Below, one piece after another: positions 9,975 to 18,548 of a stretch of DNA of 64,000 bases. Source of the DNA: Streptomyces sp. JJ66 (lineage in GTDB: Bacteria; Actinomycetota; Actinomycetes; Streptomycetales; Streptomycetaceae); contig NZ_JAEVFI010000009.1 in the NCBI RefSeq assembly GCF_019303495.1, positions 92,905-156,904 of the forward strand, given 5' to 3'. The first letter of the stretch is position 1, and each line of letters starts with the position of its first letter. Position numbers and translations under genes: made by a program. The notes beneath the pieces are model-generated. The model was given only the letters and a program-made list of their open reading frames with translations. It made no database searches and had not been told where the DNA came from.

Positions 9975-11669
9975 CTACTGGCGGGTAATTCCCGTGGGCA
10001 AGAGGCTCTGGTCCCCGGGCGCGGACGGGCGCGGGACGCGTGCGGCACCGGTGTGGCCGCCGGACTCGCCGTCCCGCGCACGCGCCGTCCCGGCGGTGTG
10101 ATCCGGTGCGTCCGACGCGGTGTGCGCCTGCCCGGCTGTCGTGCGGCCGTCGTCGGCGGGCGGCTGCGTCGTGCGCGGCAGCCGCAGCGCGGCCAGTGCT
10201 CCGGCGAGCAGCAGCACGGCGCTGACCAGCAGCGTGACGTGCAGCCCCTGGACGAAGGCCACCCGGGCGGTCTCGCGCAGCAGGTCCCCGGCGACGCCGC
10301 CGAGGTCGTCGGCCACCTCGTACGCCTCGCCGAGCGAGTGCCCGGCCGCGTCCGCGGCGGCCTTGGGTATGCCTGGCGCGGCGTGTACGGAGGCGCCGTA
10401 GGCGCTGTTCATGACGCTGCCCAGCAGGGCGATGCCCAGCCCGGCGCCGAGCTGGTAGGCGGTCTCCCCGATGGCCGCCGCGCCGCCCGCCTGCTGCGGC
10501 GGCGCGTCGTTCAGCATGGACTCGTAGCAGCCGAACAGCACCGTCTCCAGGCCGAAGCCGAGGAGCAGGAAGGCGCCGACGCACACCCCGGGATCGTCCT
10601 GGGTGCCGAGCGTCGTGAGCGTGAGGACGGCGAAGGCCGTCAGCAGGAAGCCGCCGGCGACCATCACGCGCGGTCCGAGCGCCCGCAGCAGCCGCGGCCC
10701 GGCCAGCCCGGCGGCGATGGCGGCCACCGACAGCGGCAGCAGGCGCAGCCCGGTCTCCAGCGGCGTCAGGCCGAGGACAAGCTGGAGGTACTGGGCGGCC
10801 ATCAGCGCGAGGCCGACGAGCGCGAGCACGGTCAGCACGATGCAGCTCACCGCGGTGCCGAACGCCGGGCGGGCGAAGGCGGAGAAGTCGATCAGCGGGT
10901 GCGTCCGGGCCCGCTGGCGGCGCACGAACCACGTGAGCAGGCCGCCGCCAGCGATCAGGAGCAGCGCCGTGCCCGGGTGCGTCAGTTCGCCGCTGCCCAT
11001 GCGTTTGACCGCGAGGACGGCGGTGAACAGGCCGCTCGCCGCCAGCACGGCGCCGGTCACGTCCCAGGGCCCGGTGCCCTCCCCCTTCGACTCGGGGACC
11101 AGGCGCAGGGCGACGGGCACGGCCAGCACCATCAGCGGGATGTTGAGCAGGAAGACCGCGCCCCACCAGAAGTGCTCCAGCAGCAGCCCGCCCACCAAAG
11201 GTCCCGCGGCGGCCCCGACGGCGGCGACCGCGCTCCACACGCCGATGGCCAGCGCGCGCTCGCGCCGGTCGGGGAAGACGTGCCGGAGCAGGGACAGGGT
11301 GGCCGGCATGATCATCGCGCCGCCCGCGCCGAGCAGGGCCCGCGCGAGAATCAGCACTCCCGGGGCGTGCGCGAAGACGGCGAGCGCCGAGGCGAGCCCG
11401 AACAGCCCGTAGCCGCACAGCAGCACCCGGCGGCGTCCGACGCGGTCGCCGAGCGTCCCGAAGAGGATGAGCAGGGAGGCGCACACCAGCGGGTAGGCGT
11501 CCACGATCCACAGCAACTCGACCGGCCCGGGCCGCAGGTCGGCGCTGACGGCGGGCACGGCCACGTGCAGCACGGTGGCGTCGATGGCGACGAGAAGAAG
11601 GCTGGCGCACAGGACGACGAGTACGGTCCAGCGGCCGCTACCCTGTCCGGCCCGGCTCGTCTCTGCCAT
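9975..11669 (-). CDS. MFS transporter, DHA2 (14-TM) drug:proton antiporter family
   Basis: 564 aa. Repeated hydrophobic segments are consistent with 14 helices. The DHA2 signatures are present: LLLVAIDATVLHVAVP in TM1, then WIVDAYPLVCASLLI and the loop GDRVGRRRVLL, with a TM5 antiporter motif around GPLVGGLLLEHF. The C-terminal tail (about 60 residues) is hydrophilic. The substrate is unknown; members export antibiotics and dyes. No regulator gene is adjacent. Confidence 0.88.
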   Translation of the reverse strand: MAETSRAGQGSGRWTVLVVLCASLLLVAIDATVLHVAVPAVSADLRPGPVELLWIVDAYPLVCASLLILFGTLGDRVGRRRVLLCGYGLFGLASALAVFAHAPGVLILARALLGAGGAMIMPATLSLLRHVFPDRRERALAIGVWSAVAAVGAAAGPLVGGLLLEHFWWGAVFLLNIPLMVLAVPVALRLVPESKGEGTGPWDVTGAVLAASGLFTAVLAVKRMGSGELTHPGTALLLIAGGGLLTWFVRRQRARTHPLIDFSAFARPAFGTAVSCIVLTVLALVGLALMAAQYLQLVLGLTPLETGLRLLPLSVAAIAAGLAGPRLLRALGPRVMVAGGFLLTAFAVLTLTTLGTQDDPGVCVGAFLLLGFGLETVLFGCYESMLNDAPPQQAGGAAAIGETAYQLGAGLGIALLGSVMNSAYGASVHAAPGIPKAAADAAGHSLGEAYEVADDLGGVAGDLLRETARVAFVQGLHVTLLVSAVLLLAGALAALRLPRTTQPPADDGRTTAGQAHTASDAPDHTAGTARARDGESGGHTGAARVPRPSAPGDQSLLPTGITRQ

Positions 11670-12046
11670 GCACGCTCCTCCTCGCTGCTCGCACGCCGCG
11701 CCGCTCGACAGCCGTGATGGGCCGGACGCGGGCGGGGCCCGGCCAGGTGGCGCGGGGTTGAGTCGTCCGTAGCGTACGCGAGACGCGGCCGGACTCCTGT
11801 GGCCCGCTTCACCCCGGGCCCGGGGTCCGCGCCGGGAGAAGGTTAAGCGCGGATGGACGGAAACGGAAGTCGCGGGTAATGCGAAGCATGCCGCGCGGGA
11901 AATCCGGCCACGCGCGAAAACTTCCCCGATTTCCCCGGGAAAACCGTCGGCGCGGGTGCGCGCGAGTCGCGCACCACATCACATCGCCATTACGAACGCC
12001 GGTTCCGCGCCACCGGCGCATCTCCGCCCGCTGTAATGTCGATTGA
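11670..12046. promoter_or_regulatory. Divergent intergenic region upstream of MFS and PAP2 genes
   Basis: 377 bp with no credible gene. It contains a perfect 13-bp palindrome TTTCCCCGGGAAA at 11930-11942, and a TAATGT -10-like hexamer ending about 8 bp before the GTG at 12047, suggesting a leaderless transcript for the PAP2 gene. Confidence 0.4.
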
Positions 12047-12988
12047 GTGCGTACCGACCGAATCTTCGCCCGCCTGGAACAGGAGCCCGCGCGGCCGCCG
12101 AACCCGGCCCCGGGGATGAGCGGCACCCGCAAGCTGTTCTTCGGCGGCACGCTGGCGTTCTACGGCGCCGTCGTCGCGGCGGTGCTGCAGACGTCGTACC
12201 TGGTACGGCTGGACTGGCAGCTCATGCTGTTCCGCCCGTACAAGCAGTGGCCCGGCCTGCACCCGTTCCTGGACTACTTCGTGGTGCTGGGCCAGCGCGG
12301 GCCGACAGCGGTGCTGGTGGCGGCCTGGCTGGGCTGGCGTTCGTGGCGGCAGCGCACCCTGCGGCCCCTGCTGGTGCTGGGGGCGGCACTGCTGCTGCTG
12401 AACGTAACGGTGGGCGCGGCCAAGCTGAGCATGGCGCGGGAGGGACCGCACTACGCGAACCTCATCGGCGCCAACGAGATGTTCCTGACCGGCGACATAT
12501 TTCCCTCCGGTCACACCGCGAACGCCGTGGTGACCTGGGGCGTCCTCGCCTACCTGGCCAGCACCGCGCGCGCGCGGCGCTGGCTGTCGGTGCTGGCCGC
12601 CGTCTTCGCGCTGGGCGTCGGCGCCACCACCGTTTACCTGGGTACGCACTGGGCGAGCGACGTACTGCTGGGGTGGGCCGCCGGGCTGCTGATCCTGCTC
12701 GGGCTGCCGTGGTGCGAACCGCTGGCCGCCCGCGTCGAGGAGCATGTGCTGGCGTACTGGATGCGGCTGCGGGCCGCCGGGCGGCTGGTGACGGCCGGGG
12801 TGGTACCCACCGCCGCCCCCGGGGGCAGCGCCGCCTCGGTCGCCCCGGGCGCCGAGGGCGCGCGTACCGTGGCCCGGGCGACGCGGGCTGGTGCGCCGGG
12901 TCCCACCACCGGGGCGCCCGCCGGACCCGCCAAGCGCCCGCACGCCGTCCGCACGGAGCGCACGCGTCCTACCCCGGCCGGCCGGTAG
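12047..12988 (+). CDS. PAP2-superfamily membrane phosphatase
   Basis: 313 aa with about five to six membrane helices. The tripartite PAP2 signature is visible: AAKLSMAREGPH (K-x6-R-x-P-like), FPSGHTAN (around residues 152-158), and VYLGTHWASDVLLGW with catalytic His and Asp. Such enzymes dephosphorylate lipid phosphates such as undecaprenyl pyrophosphate or phosphatidate. The C-terminal 70 residues are Ala/Pro/Gly-rich and cytoplasmic. GTG 12047 directly follows a -10-like TAATGT, so translation may be leaderless. Confidence 0.87.
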   Translation: MRTDRIFARLEQEPARPPNPAPGMSGTRKLFFGGTLAFYGAVVAAVLQTSYLVRLDWQLMLFRPYKQWPGLHPFLDYFVVLGQRGPTAVLVAAWLGWRSWRQRTLRPLLVLGAALLLLNVTVGAAKLSMAREGPHYANLIGANEMFLTGDIFPSGHTANAVVTWGVLAYLASTARARRWLSVLAAVFALGVGATTVYLGTHWASDVLLGWAAGLLILLGLPWCEPLAARVEEHVLAYWMRLRAAGRLVTAGVVPTAAPGGSAASVAPGAEGARTVARATRAGAPGPTTGAPAGPAKRPHAVRTERTRPTPAGR

Positions 12989-13059
12989 GCGGTTCGGCCG
13001 GGCCGGGTGCTCCCGGCGGGCTCGTGGGGGCTCCTGCGGGCTCGTGGGGGCTCTCCCGG

Positions 13060-13275
13060 TCAGCCCTTCCAGCTGCGGAGGACCCTGCCGTCCTCGACGG
13101 TCAGGTTCAGGCGCCCGGCCACGTATTCCATGGTGATCACGGCATCGGGCGGCAGCACCCGTACCGGTGACCACCCGTGGGCCGTGGCCCGTTCCTCCGC
13201 CTCTCGCGCGGGCATCCCGGCGTAGGCCTCCGGGTCGTCGTCCGGTTCCCGCGCCGCGAACGGTGTCTGTGCCAT
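13060..13275 (-). CDS. I78-family peptidase inhibitor-like small protein
   Basis: 71 aa. The C-terminal half, ITMEYVAGRLNLTVEDGRV, matches the potato-inhibitor-like I78 fold (reactive-loop strand followed by RLN and a DG turn). The N-terminus is acidic with no signal peptide, so a secreted inhibitor role is not supported. Start is ATG 13275; a GTG three codons upstream is equally possible because neither has a clear ribosome site. It is convergent with the PAP2 gene. Confidence 0.72.
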   Translation of the reverse strand: MAQTPFAAREPDDDPEAYAGMPAREAEERATAHGWSPVRVLPPDAVITMEYVAGRLNLTVEDGRVLRSWKG

Positions 13276-13694
13276 GTCCGCCACCGTACCGGCGCGCCCG
13301 GGGCACCGGGAAGTCCCGGCTGGATCGTCGCGTCGTCACGCTTGTGTCACAGTCCGGCGGCTCCGCCCTCGCCCGGTTGGCTCACCCTTCCGGGGTTTTT
13401 CCGGGCCGTGGAAAGACGTGGCGGTCAGCGCTCCCGGAATCGCTGGGTAAAGCGTTACCGTGCGACGTCCGAATTCCTCGCGACCGCGCTTTCCGGCGCA
13501 CTGCGCGGCGCAGGTTCGGACCTTTTCCGGACGCGGCCGAGACACTCGCGGACAGCTGTGATACAAGCGGTGAGTTCTGCCGGTTCGCGCACCTCGAAGC
13601 CGGCGTCGAGCAGCAGGTGCGGCAGCCGTCCGGAGCCTCGATATGAGGGTGAGTCTCCCGGCCCTCGCGGACCGCCGGGTGCCGCGCGGGAGGA
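13276..13694. other. Non-coding gap with operator-like palindrome
   Basis: About 419 bp without a frame I believe. It contains GGTAAAGCGTTACC (13446-13459), palindromic except for one central pair, which looks like a regulator site. The rest is unremarkable to me and no RNA gene was recognised. Confidence 0.4.
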
Positions 13695-14555
13695 TCAGCG
13701 CGCGGCGCGGGGCTGCTCGAAGCGCAGCAGGAGTTCATTGGCCTGCGAGTAACAGGGCCGCACGCGGCACCGACCGTCGGCCAGCCGGACGGCCGGGAAG
13801 CGCACGTGCGTCCGCTTGTCGGCGACGTCGTCGAGGATGCGGGCGACGCGGACGGGCGCACCGGCGCGGGCCGGGCGCAGCCACACGGCGCACTCGCTCT
13901 CGGCGCGGGCGGGCAGCGCGGCCAGCGGCAGGCGGGCGGTGAACCACGCGCCGTCGGGTTCCGCGGGCACGGCCACCAGCGGTTCGGGGGCTGCCCCGGC
14001 GTCCGGCGGCCCGACCTCGACGCGGGCGCCCTCGCCCAGTTCGGCGCCGTACAGCTGGCCGCGCAGGGTGAGCACGCCGTCAGCCAGCTTCACGTCGGCG
14101 GCCTCGGCGTGCGGCCAGCGCTGCCAGGCCCGCACCGCGAGGGTGCCGCCGGTGGTGGTGCACGGTATGCGCACGCCGAGCCAGGTGCGGTCCGGGCGCG
14201 GCCTGCGGTCCACCAGGGAGCGCAGGTCGTGCGTGCCGGGCAGCAGGCGGCTGCGGCGACGCTCCCCGTCGCTGAACCAGGCGTGCCACACCCCCTCCGC
14301 CAGCGGCATGGTGCTGGGCAGCGCGGCCCGCAGGACGCCGGGCGACGTGGGCACCAGCGGCAGCCGCACCTCCTCGGCCGCACCGCGCCCGCTCGCCGGC
14401 CGGCGTCGCAGCAGCAGCCCGGTGTCCCAGCGCCCGGCGGCGTCGTCATGGGCGACGCCGAGGGCGACGTCGAAGGTGAGGCCGCCCGCGCTGTCGGCCG
14501 TGCAGTGGGCGCGCGGGCGCACCCGCTCGGCCGGGCGTCCGGCGGCGGCGTTCAT
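13695..14555 (-). CDS. Conserved actinobacterial hypothetical protein (often annotated 'transferase')
   Basis: 286 aa, no catalytic motif recognised. The sequence is beta-rich with segments such as LPLVPTSPGVLRAALPS, EGVWHAWF and TWLGVRIPCTTTGGTLAVRAWQRWPHAEA. These resemble a family common in Streptomyces near glycan-related genes whose 'transferase' label I cannot verify. ATG 14555 (MNAAAGRPAERV) was chosen over an upstream start because the added N-terminus is a His/Gly-rich low-complexity stretch. It lies downstream of, and codirectional with, the Rpf-like gene. Confidence 0.7.
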   Translation of the reverse strand: MNAAAGRPAERVRPRAHCTADSAGGLTFDVALGVAHDDAAGRWDTGLLLRRRPASGRGAAEEVRLPLVPTSPGVLRAALPSTMPLAEGVWHAWFSDGERRRSRLLPGTHDLRSLVDRRPRPDRTWLGVRIPCTTTGGTLAVRAWQRWPHAEAADVKLADGVLTLRGQLYGAELGEGARVEVGPPDAGAAPEPLVAVPAEPDGAWFTARLPLAALPARAESECAVWLRPARAGAPVRVARILDDVADKRTHVRFPAVRLADGRCRVRPCYSQANELLLRFEQPRAAR

Positions 14556-14882
14556 CCGCGCCGCCCCCGTTCCGTCCCCGGCCCGAATGCCGTGCTGGTG
14601 GCCGTGGCCATGGGTAGGTGCATGCGTCCCTGATTCCGAAATCGACGCGGAGGCGGTCTCCCGCACCGGAGACCTGTCCGCCGTGCACCCGTTAAGACCG
14701 GGATGCGGGGCCCGGGGTTGGCCCGGGGGACGGAGTTCTTCACCACATCGCCACCACGTGCGGACCGCAGCGGGGTGCGGTCCGTCACGAGGCGCGGCGC
14801 CCCGCCACGGTGCGGGACCGTGACGGGGCGCCGGGTGCGCGTGCCGGACGCGCCCGCGAGAGCCGCGGACGCCGCGCCTGGC
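14556..14882. other. Intergenic region with two hairpins downstream of the Rpf-like gene
   Basis: 327 bp with no gene. It holds a perfect 9-bp hairpin (14761-14784) and a 16-bp near-perfect hairpin (14796-14832). The rest must include the promoter of the 13695-14555 gene. Confidence 0.5.
14796..14832 (-). terminator. Terminator hairpin of the Rpf-like gene
   Basis: Arms GGCGCCCCGCCACGGT and ACCGTGACGGGGCGCC (16 bp, one mismatch, 5-nt loop), about 50 bp beyond the stop. A second hairpin, CGGACCGCA/TGCGGTCCG with a 6-nt loop, follows at 14761-14784. Confidence 0.65.
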
Positions 14883-15566
14883 TCAGACCTTCAGGCCCTG
14901 GCCGGGCACGATGAGGTCCGGGTCACCGCCGATGACATCCGCGTTGGCCTCGTAGACCTGCCGCCAGTCCGCGCCGTGCGCCTCGGCGATGCGGCTCAGC
15001 GTGTCACCGGCCTTCACTGTGTAGGTGGCGCGCGGGTGGCTGCGGTTGGCACGCGGCTCGGCGGTCCGCTCACGGGCCTCGGAACCGCCCACGGACTGGC
15101 TGGGCGCGCTCGGCTGAGCGGGCTGGGCCGGCTGCTGCGGAGCCGACTTCTGCGGGGCCGGCTGCTTGGCGGGAGCGCCGGAGCCGGACGACTGCGTCGC
15201 GCCCGGGTCCGTGCCGTACAGGCCGAGCTTCGCCGAGCAGGCCGGCCAGGCGCCCCAGCCCTGGGCGTTCTGCACCTTGCCCGCGATCTCGATCTGCTGC
15301 GCGCGGGTGGCCTGGTCGGCGGTCGCCGCGTAGGCGGAGCCGCCGTACGCCGCCCAGGTGCTGGCGGAGAACTGCAGGCCACCGTAGTAGCCGTTCCCCG
15401 TGTTGATCTGCCAGTTGCCGCCGCTCTCGCACTGGGCGAGCCGGTCCCACACGCCGCCGTCCGCCGCGTGGGCGGGGCCGGTCGTGAGGGCGAGCAGCGC
15501 CAGCGGAGCCGCGACGGTCAGCGAGACCGCGCCCGCACGTGCTGCTTTACCACGACGATCGAACAA
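14883..15566 (-). CDS. Secreted Rpf-like transglycosylase with C-terminal LysM domain
   Basis: 227 aa. Signal peptide residues 1-34 end in AHA. The Rpf domain (about 36-110) has WDRLAQCESGGNW with catalytic Glu47 and a GGLQFSASTW segment. A Pro/Gln/Ala-rich linker (about 120-170) leads to a LysM domain near the C-terminus (YTVKAGDTLSRIAEAHG). It cleaves peptidoglycan and supports spore germination and growth restart. The start must be TTG 15566: the only upstream in-frame codons after a TGA are non-start, and a GAGAGGGA site lies 7 nt before it. I found no ydaO-type riboswitch in the leader, though Streptomyces rpfA commonly has one. Confidence 0.92.
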   Translation of the reverse strand: MFDRRGKAARAGAVSLTVAAPLALLALTTGPAHAADGGVWDRLAQCESGGNWQINTGNGYYGGLQFSASTWAAYGGSAYAATADQATRAQQIEIAGKVQNAQGWGAWPACSAKLGLYGTDPGATQSSGSGAPAKQPAPQKSAPQQPAQPAQPSAPSQSVGGSEARERTAEPRANRSHPRATYTVKAGDTLSRIAEAHGADWRQVYEANADVIGGDPDLIVPGQGLKV

Positions 15567-16103
15567 GACGAATCCCTCTCATACGCCCCGGGGTCCCCCG
15601 GCCCCGCCGGACCCCCAAACGCGCTCTAGTGCGTCCTGAAGGCTCCGCGCGGCCCGTCCGCCACGGGGTACTGCTGGGTTGGTGCGTGGGGCACTCCGGG
15701 CGGCGGCACGTGGTGTGTGCCCGCTCGGCGTGCCCGGGCGGCGGACTGCCCCGGGTGGTGCTCGGTGCACCGCCGGAAAATGTAGGGACGACTCCGGGCC
15801 ATCTCCAAACAACGGGCCGAATATGCAGGCCAGTTGGCATTTACTTCTGGTAACGACGAAAGCCTGGGCAGTAGTTTTGCGATACTAAATCCCTCTATGT
15901 CAGATTCTGCGTCGTCCACGCTGTGCTCCACGTCACCGGCACAACATCTACCGCTTGTCCCTTAATTGACTGACCGTGACCGTTTTCGACAGTCTGCTCA
16001 CCATGCGCGTTCACCGAACGGACACGGTGCCGCCGGTTGCGTGACTGTCACCACAGGTCCGCCGTTGTGCAGTCGAACCAGTACCGAACGCCAGGAGCCC
16101 CCT
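15567..16103. promoter_or_regulatory. Long divergent intergenic region upstream of Rpf-like and CxxC genes
   Basis: 537 bp, locally more AT-rich (15830-15970) than its surroundings, which fits promoters for both divergent genes. A TAGTAT hexamer on the minus strand near 15880 could be a -10 for the Rpf-like gene, implying a leader of about 300 nt. A 101-codon minus-strand frame inside (15626-15931) has no family resemblance and I do not call it. Confidence 0.45.
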
Positions 16104-16916
16104 GTGTCCTCCATGCTCGACGTCAGTGACGAGGTACGTGCCGAGATCGGCGACGATGAAGCGGCCAAGCTGCTCGCCGGTGAGACGCTGCCCGAGAGGT
16201 ACGACTGCACGTCCTGCCGCACGCCCGGCAGCGCCCACAGCGAGCGCACCAGCACGGTGTTGTTCGTCGGTGAGGAGACGGCCGTGCTGGCCTTCGCGCA
16301 CGCGGGCTGCATCCCCTCGCAGATCGTCCGCGTCTCCGAAGAGCAGATCCAAAGCGCCGTCCGCACCATCTCCGGTGAGGCCGACAGTTCCTCCGCCGCT
16401 CCCGCGACTACCCCCGGCATCCCGGAGCTGGCGTATGAGCGGCAGGCCGTCCTCGGCGTGACCTGCGGTCAGGTCCTCATCGGGGACCAGCTGCACCCGG
16501 CCATCGTCGTGGAGCCGACCGGGCCCATCGCCCGGCCGGGCACCACCGGCGGCAACGACGAGTTCCTGACGCTGCTGACCGAATCCGGGTTCACGCCGGT
16601 GACGGATGTGGCTCAGCGTCCCGGCATGCTGCCCGGCTGGTCGGTTCTGATGGCCATGGGCAAGCTGCACGCCGTGCTCCAGCCGGCCGAGGAGGGGCAG
16701 CAGCCCGTGTCCTGGTGGCAGGCGCACCAGCCGCTGGCGGTCACCGACGAGTGGCGGGCCACGGTCAACAAGACGAACTCCGTCGTCGTCTACGCGGCAC
16801 CCGTCGGCGCCATCGGCCAGCAGGCGCGCGAGGATCTCCTGCGGGACGCGCTCGACAAGGCCGCGGCGAGCGGGGTACTCGTCGCCGCGACGATGCCGCT
16901 GGCGGGCACGTCCTGA
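16104..16916 (+). CDS. Conserved streptomycete hypothetical protein with CxxC motif
   Basis: 270 aa, no family function known to me. An N-terminal section carries DCTSCRTPG and, further on, HAGC, a possible metal or redox site. The rest contains LGVTCGQVLIG, GFTPVTDVAQ and LPGWSVLMAMGKLHAVLQP. It is probably cytoplasmic, with no signal peptide or membrane segment. The start is GTG 16104, 6 nt after an AGGAG site; a longer frame beginning at 15966 runs through the promoter region. A hairpin follows at 16941-16973. Confidence 0.8.
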   Translation: MSSMLDVSDEVRAEIGDDEAAKLLAGETLPERYDCTSCRTPGSAHSERTSTVLFVGEETAVLAFAHAGCIPSQIVRVSEEQIQSAVRTISGEADSSSAAPATTPGIPELAYERQAVLGVTCGQVLIGDQLHPAIVVEPTGPIARPGTTGGNDEFLTLLTESGFTPVTDVAQRPGMLPGWSVLMAMGKLHAVLQPAEEGQQPVSWWQAHQPLAVTDEWRATVNKTNSVVVYAAPVGAIGQQAREDLLRDALDKAAASGVLVAATMPLAGTS

Positions 16917-16940
16917 TCCGCGGCCCGCACCCGGGGTGCC

Positions 16941-16973
16941 GTCCCTGCCCGGCCCCGGTGGCCGGGCAGGGAC
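16941..16973 (+). terminator. Terminator hairpin of the CxxC hypothetical gene
   Basis: Perfect 14-bp stem, arms GTCCCTGCCCGGCC and GGCCGGGCAGGGAC, 5-nt loop, beginning 24 bp after the stop. Confidence 0.7.
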
Positions 16974-17191
16974 GGTCTGCCCTGCTCCCGCCCCTTTCCG
17001 CTCCCGGGGCAGCCCGGGAACCTGGCCGCAGGCCAGGCAGCGGTCCGGGCTGCCGTAAACCCTCGCCGGGGAAGCCGCGTTCGGCGGTTACCCGCATCCA
17101 ACGGCGGGCACCGCTCGTTGGCTCAGACGTGCACTCCTACGAACCTTCCCGCGCCCGATACCCGTACCCCGACCACGGTCAGATTCCCGGC

Positions 17192-17452
17192 ATGCGACCC
17201 CCGCACGAACCCGTCGCCGAACGCCTGGGCCGGTCCGCGACGCCGATCTTCGACGCCCTGTACGCCGAATACCGCCGCCTCTTCCGCGCGCTGCCCGGCG
17301 ACCGGACCGGCGAAGAGGAACTGCGCTTCACCGGGTTCGGCGCGGTCTACGGCACCGGGTTCAGCGCCGTGCGGTACGACGAGGGGCGGCACCGGGCGCC
17401 GATGCGGCCCGCCGCCGCGCTGCCGCCCGCCCCGCGCGACAGCGGCCGTTAG
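17192..17452 (+). CDS. Small conserved hypothetical protein
   Basis: 86 aa, unknown function. It reads MRPPHEPVAERLGRSATP with a helical centre (FDALYAEYRRLFRALPGDR) and looks like a short streptomycete protein family I have seen but cannot name. An earlier GTG near 17132 would add about 20 residues. There is no strong ribosome site at either start, so the exact N-terminus is uncertain. Confidence 0.55.
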   Translation: MRPPHEPVAERLGRSATPIFDALYAEYRRLFRALPGDRTGEEELRFTGFGAVYGTGFSAVRYDEGRHRAPMRPAAALPPAPRDSGR

Positions 17453-17821
17453 CCACTGCCCGCACCGGTCCGCTCGCGGCGGGGGCGGCCCTCCCCCACG
17501 GCCGCCCTCCCCAGCCACCCCCACGCGGGCACCAGGGACTGTCCGGCGGATCGTAGCGGGGCCGAGACGCCCCCACCCCAGCGGCCGGGCGGTGCCCCAG
17601 CTCCGGCGCCGGTCCGCGTTCCCGAACCGTCCGAACACGGCCCGGCATGAGGACGACCCGACGCCTTGCCGCGCACCGCATCTGTCGCGCGACCTGCCAC
17701 CACGATCCGCAGGACTGGTCCTAGTTACTCCAGCAGTACCTTCCGTAGTCGTCTCCGGGTAAGGCCGCTAGCCGGACCCGTCGTGACTCGTCTGTCGCTG
17801 GTCAGCGGTCTGTGAAAGCAG
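17453..17821. other. Gap at the left edge of the accessory block
   Basis: 369 bp without a recognised gene. The segment 17700-17820 is less GC-rich than its neighbours. I looked for transposase remnants, tRNA genes and att-like repeats and found nothing I could support. Confidence 0.35.
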
Positions 17822-18484
17822 TTACCAGCGCTCTGTCCCCGGCGGCTGGTCACCGAAGGCGGCGCGGTGACGGCGGCGCAGGCTGCCACGCATCAGCCGG
17901 GCCACGGGGCGGGCCGGAACCCCCGCGCGCTCCTCCGGCTCGGCGACCGAAGCCAGCCAGGGGGGCATGAACGACAGCGTCCACTTCGGGGCGGACCTCA
18001 CCATGCCCCGCTCGAAGTTCTTCCAGAGGGCGGCATCCAGGTGCGGGGCCAGTCGGCCCACCAGCTCGCGCTCCTCGTCGGCGGTATGGGTGCCCAGCAA
18101 CTCATGAGTGGCCCGCGCGGCCTTCTCCAGTTCCCGCGCGCTGTCGGCTCCGCCGCGGAGGCCGGCCACGGCCCGCACCAGACGGGCCTGCCGCGCCTCC
18201 AACTCGGCGTGCTCGGTCTGCAGCAGCTCCAGGGCCTCGGCGTCCGCGCCGCGCTCGTGCAGGGCCGGCCACAGGATCTCGTCCTCACCCTCGTGGTGGT
18301 GGGCGATGAGTTCGCAGATCCGGCCCGCGTAGCGGGTCAGATGCGGCACCCGGCCGTCTCCGGGCCGTTCCGCCAGGTCGGCGGCGGTCCGGGAGACCCG
18401 GTCGAGGTCTCGCAGCATCGCCCGATGGGCCAGAATCATGGTCAGGTGGGGCTTCGGCAGGCGGTGGGGGCTGGGGTTGTTCAC
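17822..18484 (-). CDS. Hemerythrin HHE-domain protein
   Basis: 220 aa. The HHE cation-binding helices carry LAHRAMLRDL (His), LIAHHHEGEDEILWP (His and Glu), LLQTEHAELEARQARL (His and Glu) and LLGTHTADEERELV (His). These are the usual ligands of a di-iron oxygen- or NO-binding site. The C-terminal 60 residues are basic and unconserved. It is at the left border of the accessory block, 64 bp downstream of the DUF6875 gene and codirectional. It could be a stress protein or belong to the cluster. Confidence 0.85.
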   Translation of the reverse strand: MNNPSPHRLPKPHLTMILAHRAMLRDLDRVSRTAADLAERPGDGRVPHLTRYAGRICELIAHHHEGEDEILWPALHERGADAEALELLQTEHAELEARQARLVRAVAGLRGGADSARELEKAARATHELLGTHTADEERELVGRLAPHLDAALWKNFERGMVRSAPKWTLSFMPPWLASVAEPEERAGVPARPVARLMRGSLRRRHRAAFGDQPPGTERW

Positions 18485-18548
18485 GGAGAGGTCCTTTCAC
18501 AAGAGCGGGCCGACGGGTCGGGGCGCGGCGGGAGCTGCCGCCGGGCGG

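Noticed and set aside
9654..11717. 687-codon plus-strand frame opposite the MFS gene
   Set aside because: Low-complexity Glu/Gln/Gly-rich reading of the complementary strand of a clear transporter.
15626..15931. 101-codon minus-strand frame in the Rpf leader
   Set aside because: No ribosome site and no similarity to any family; overlaps the likely promoter.
15567..15966. ydaO/c-di-AMP riboswitch upstream of the Rpf-like gene
   Set aside because: Expected because rpfA of Streptomyces often has one, but none of the conserved ydaO sequence blocks could be found in the leader.
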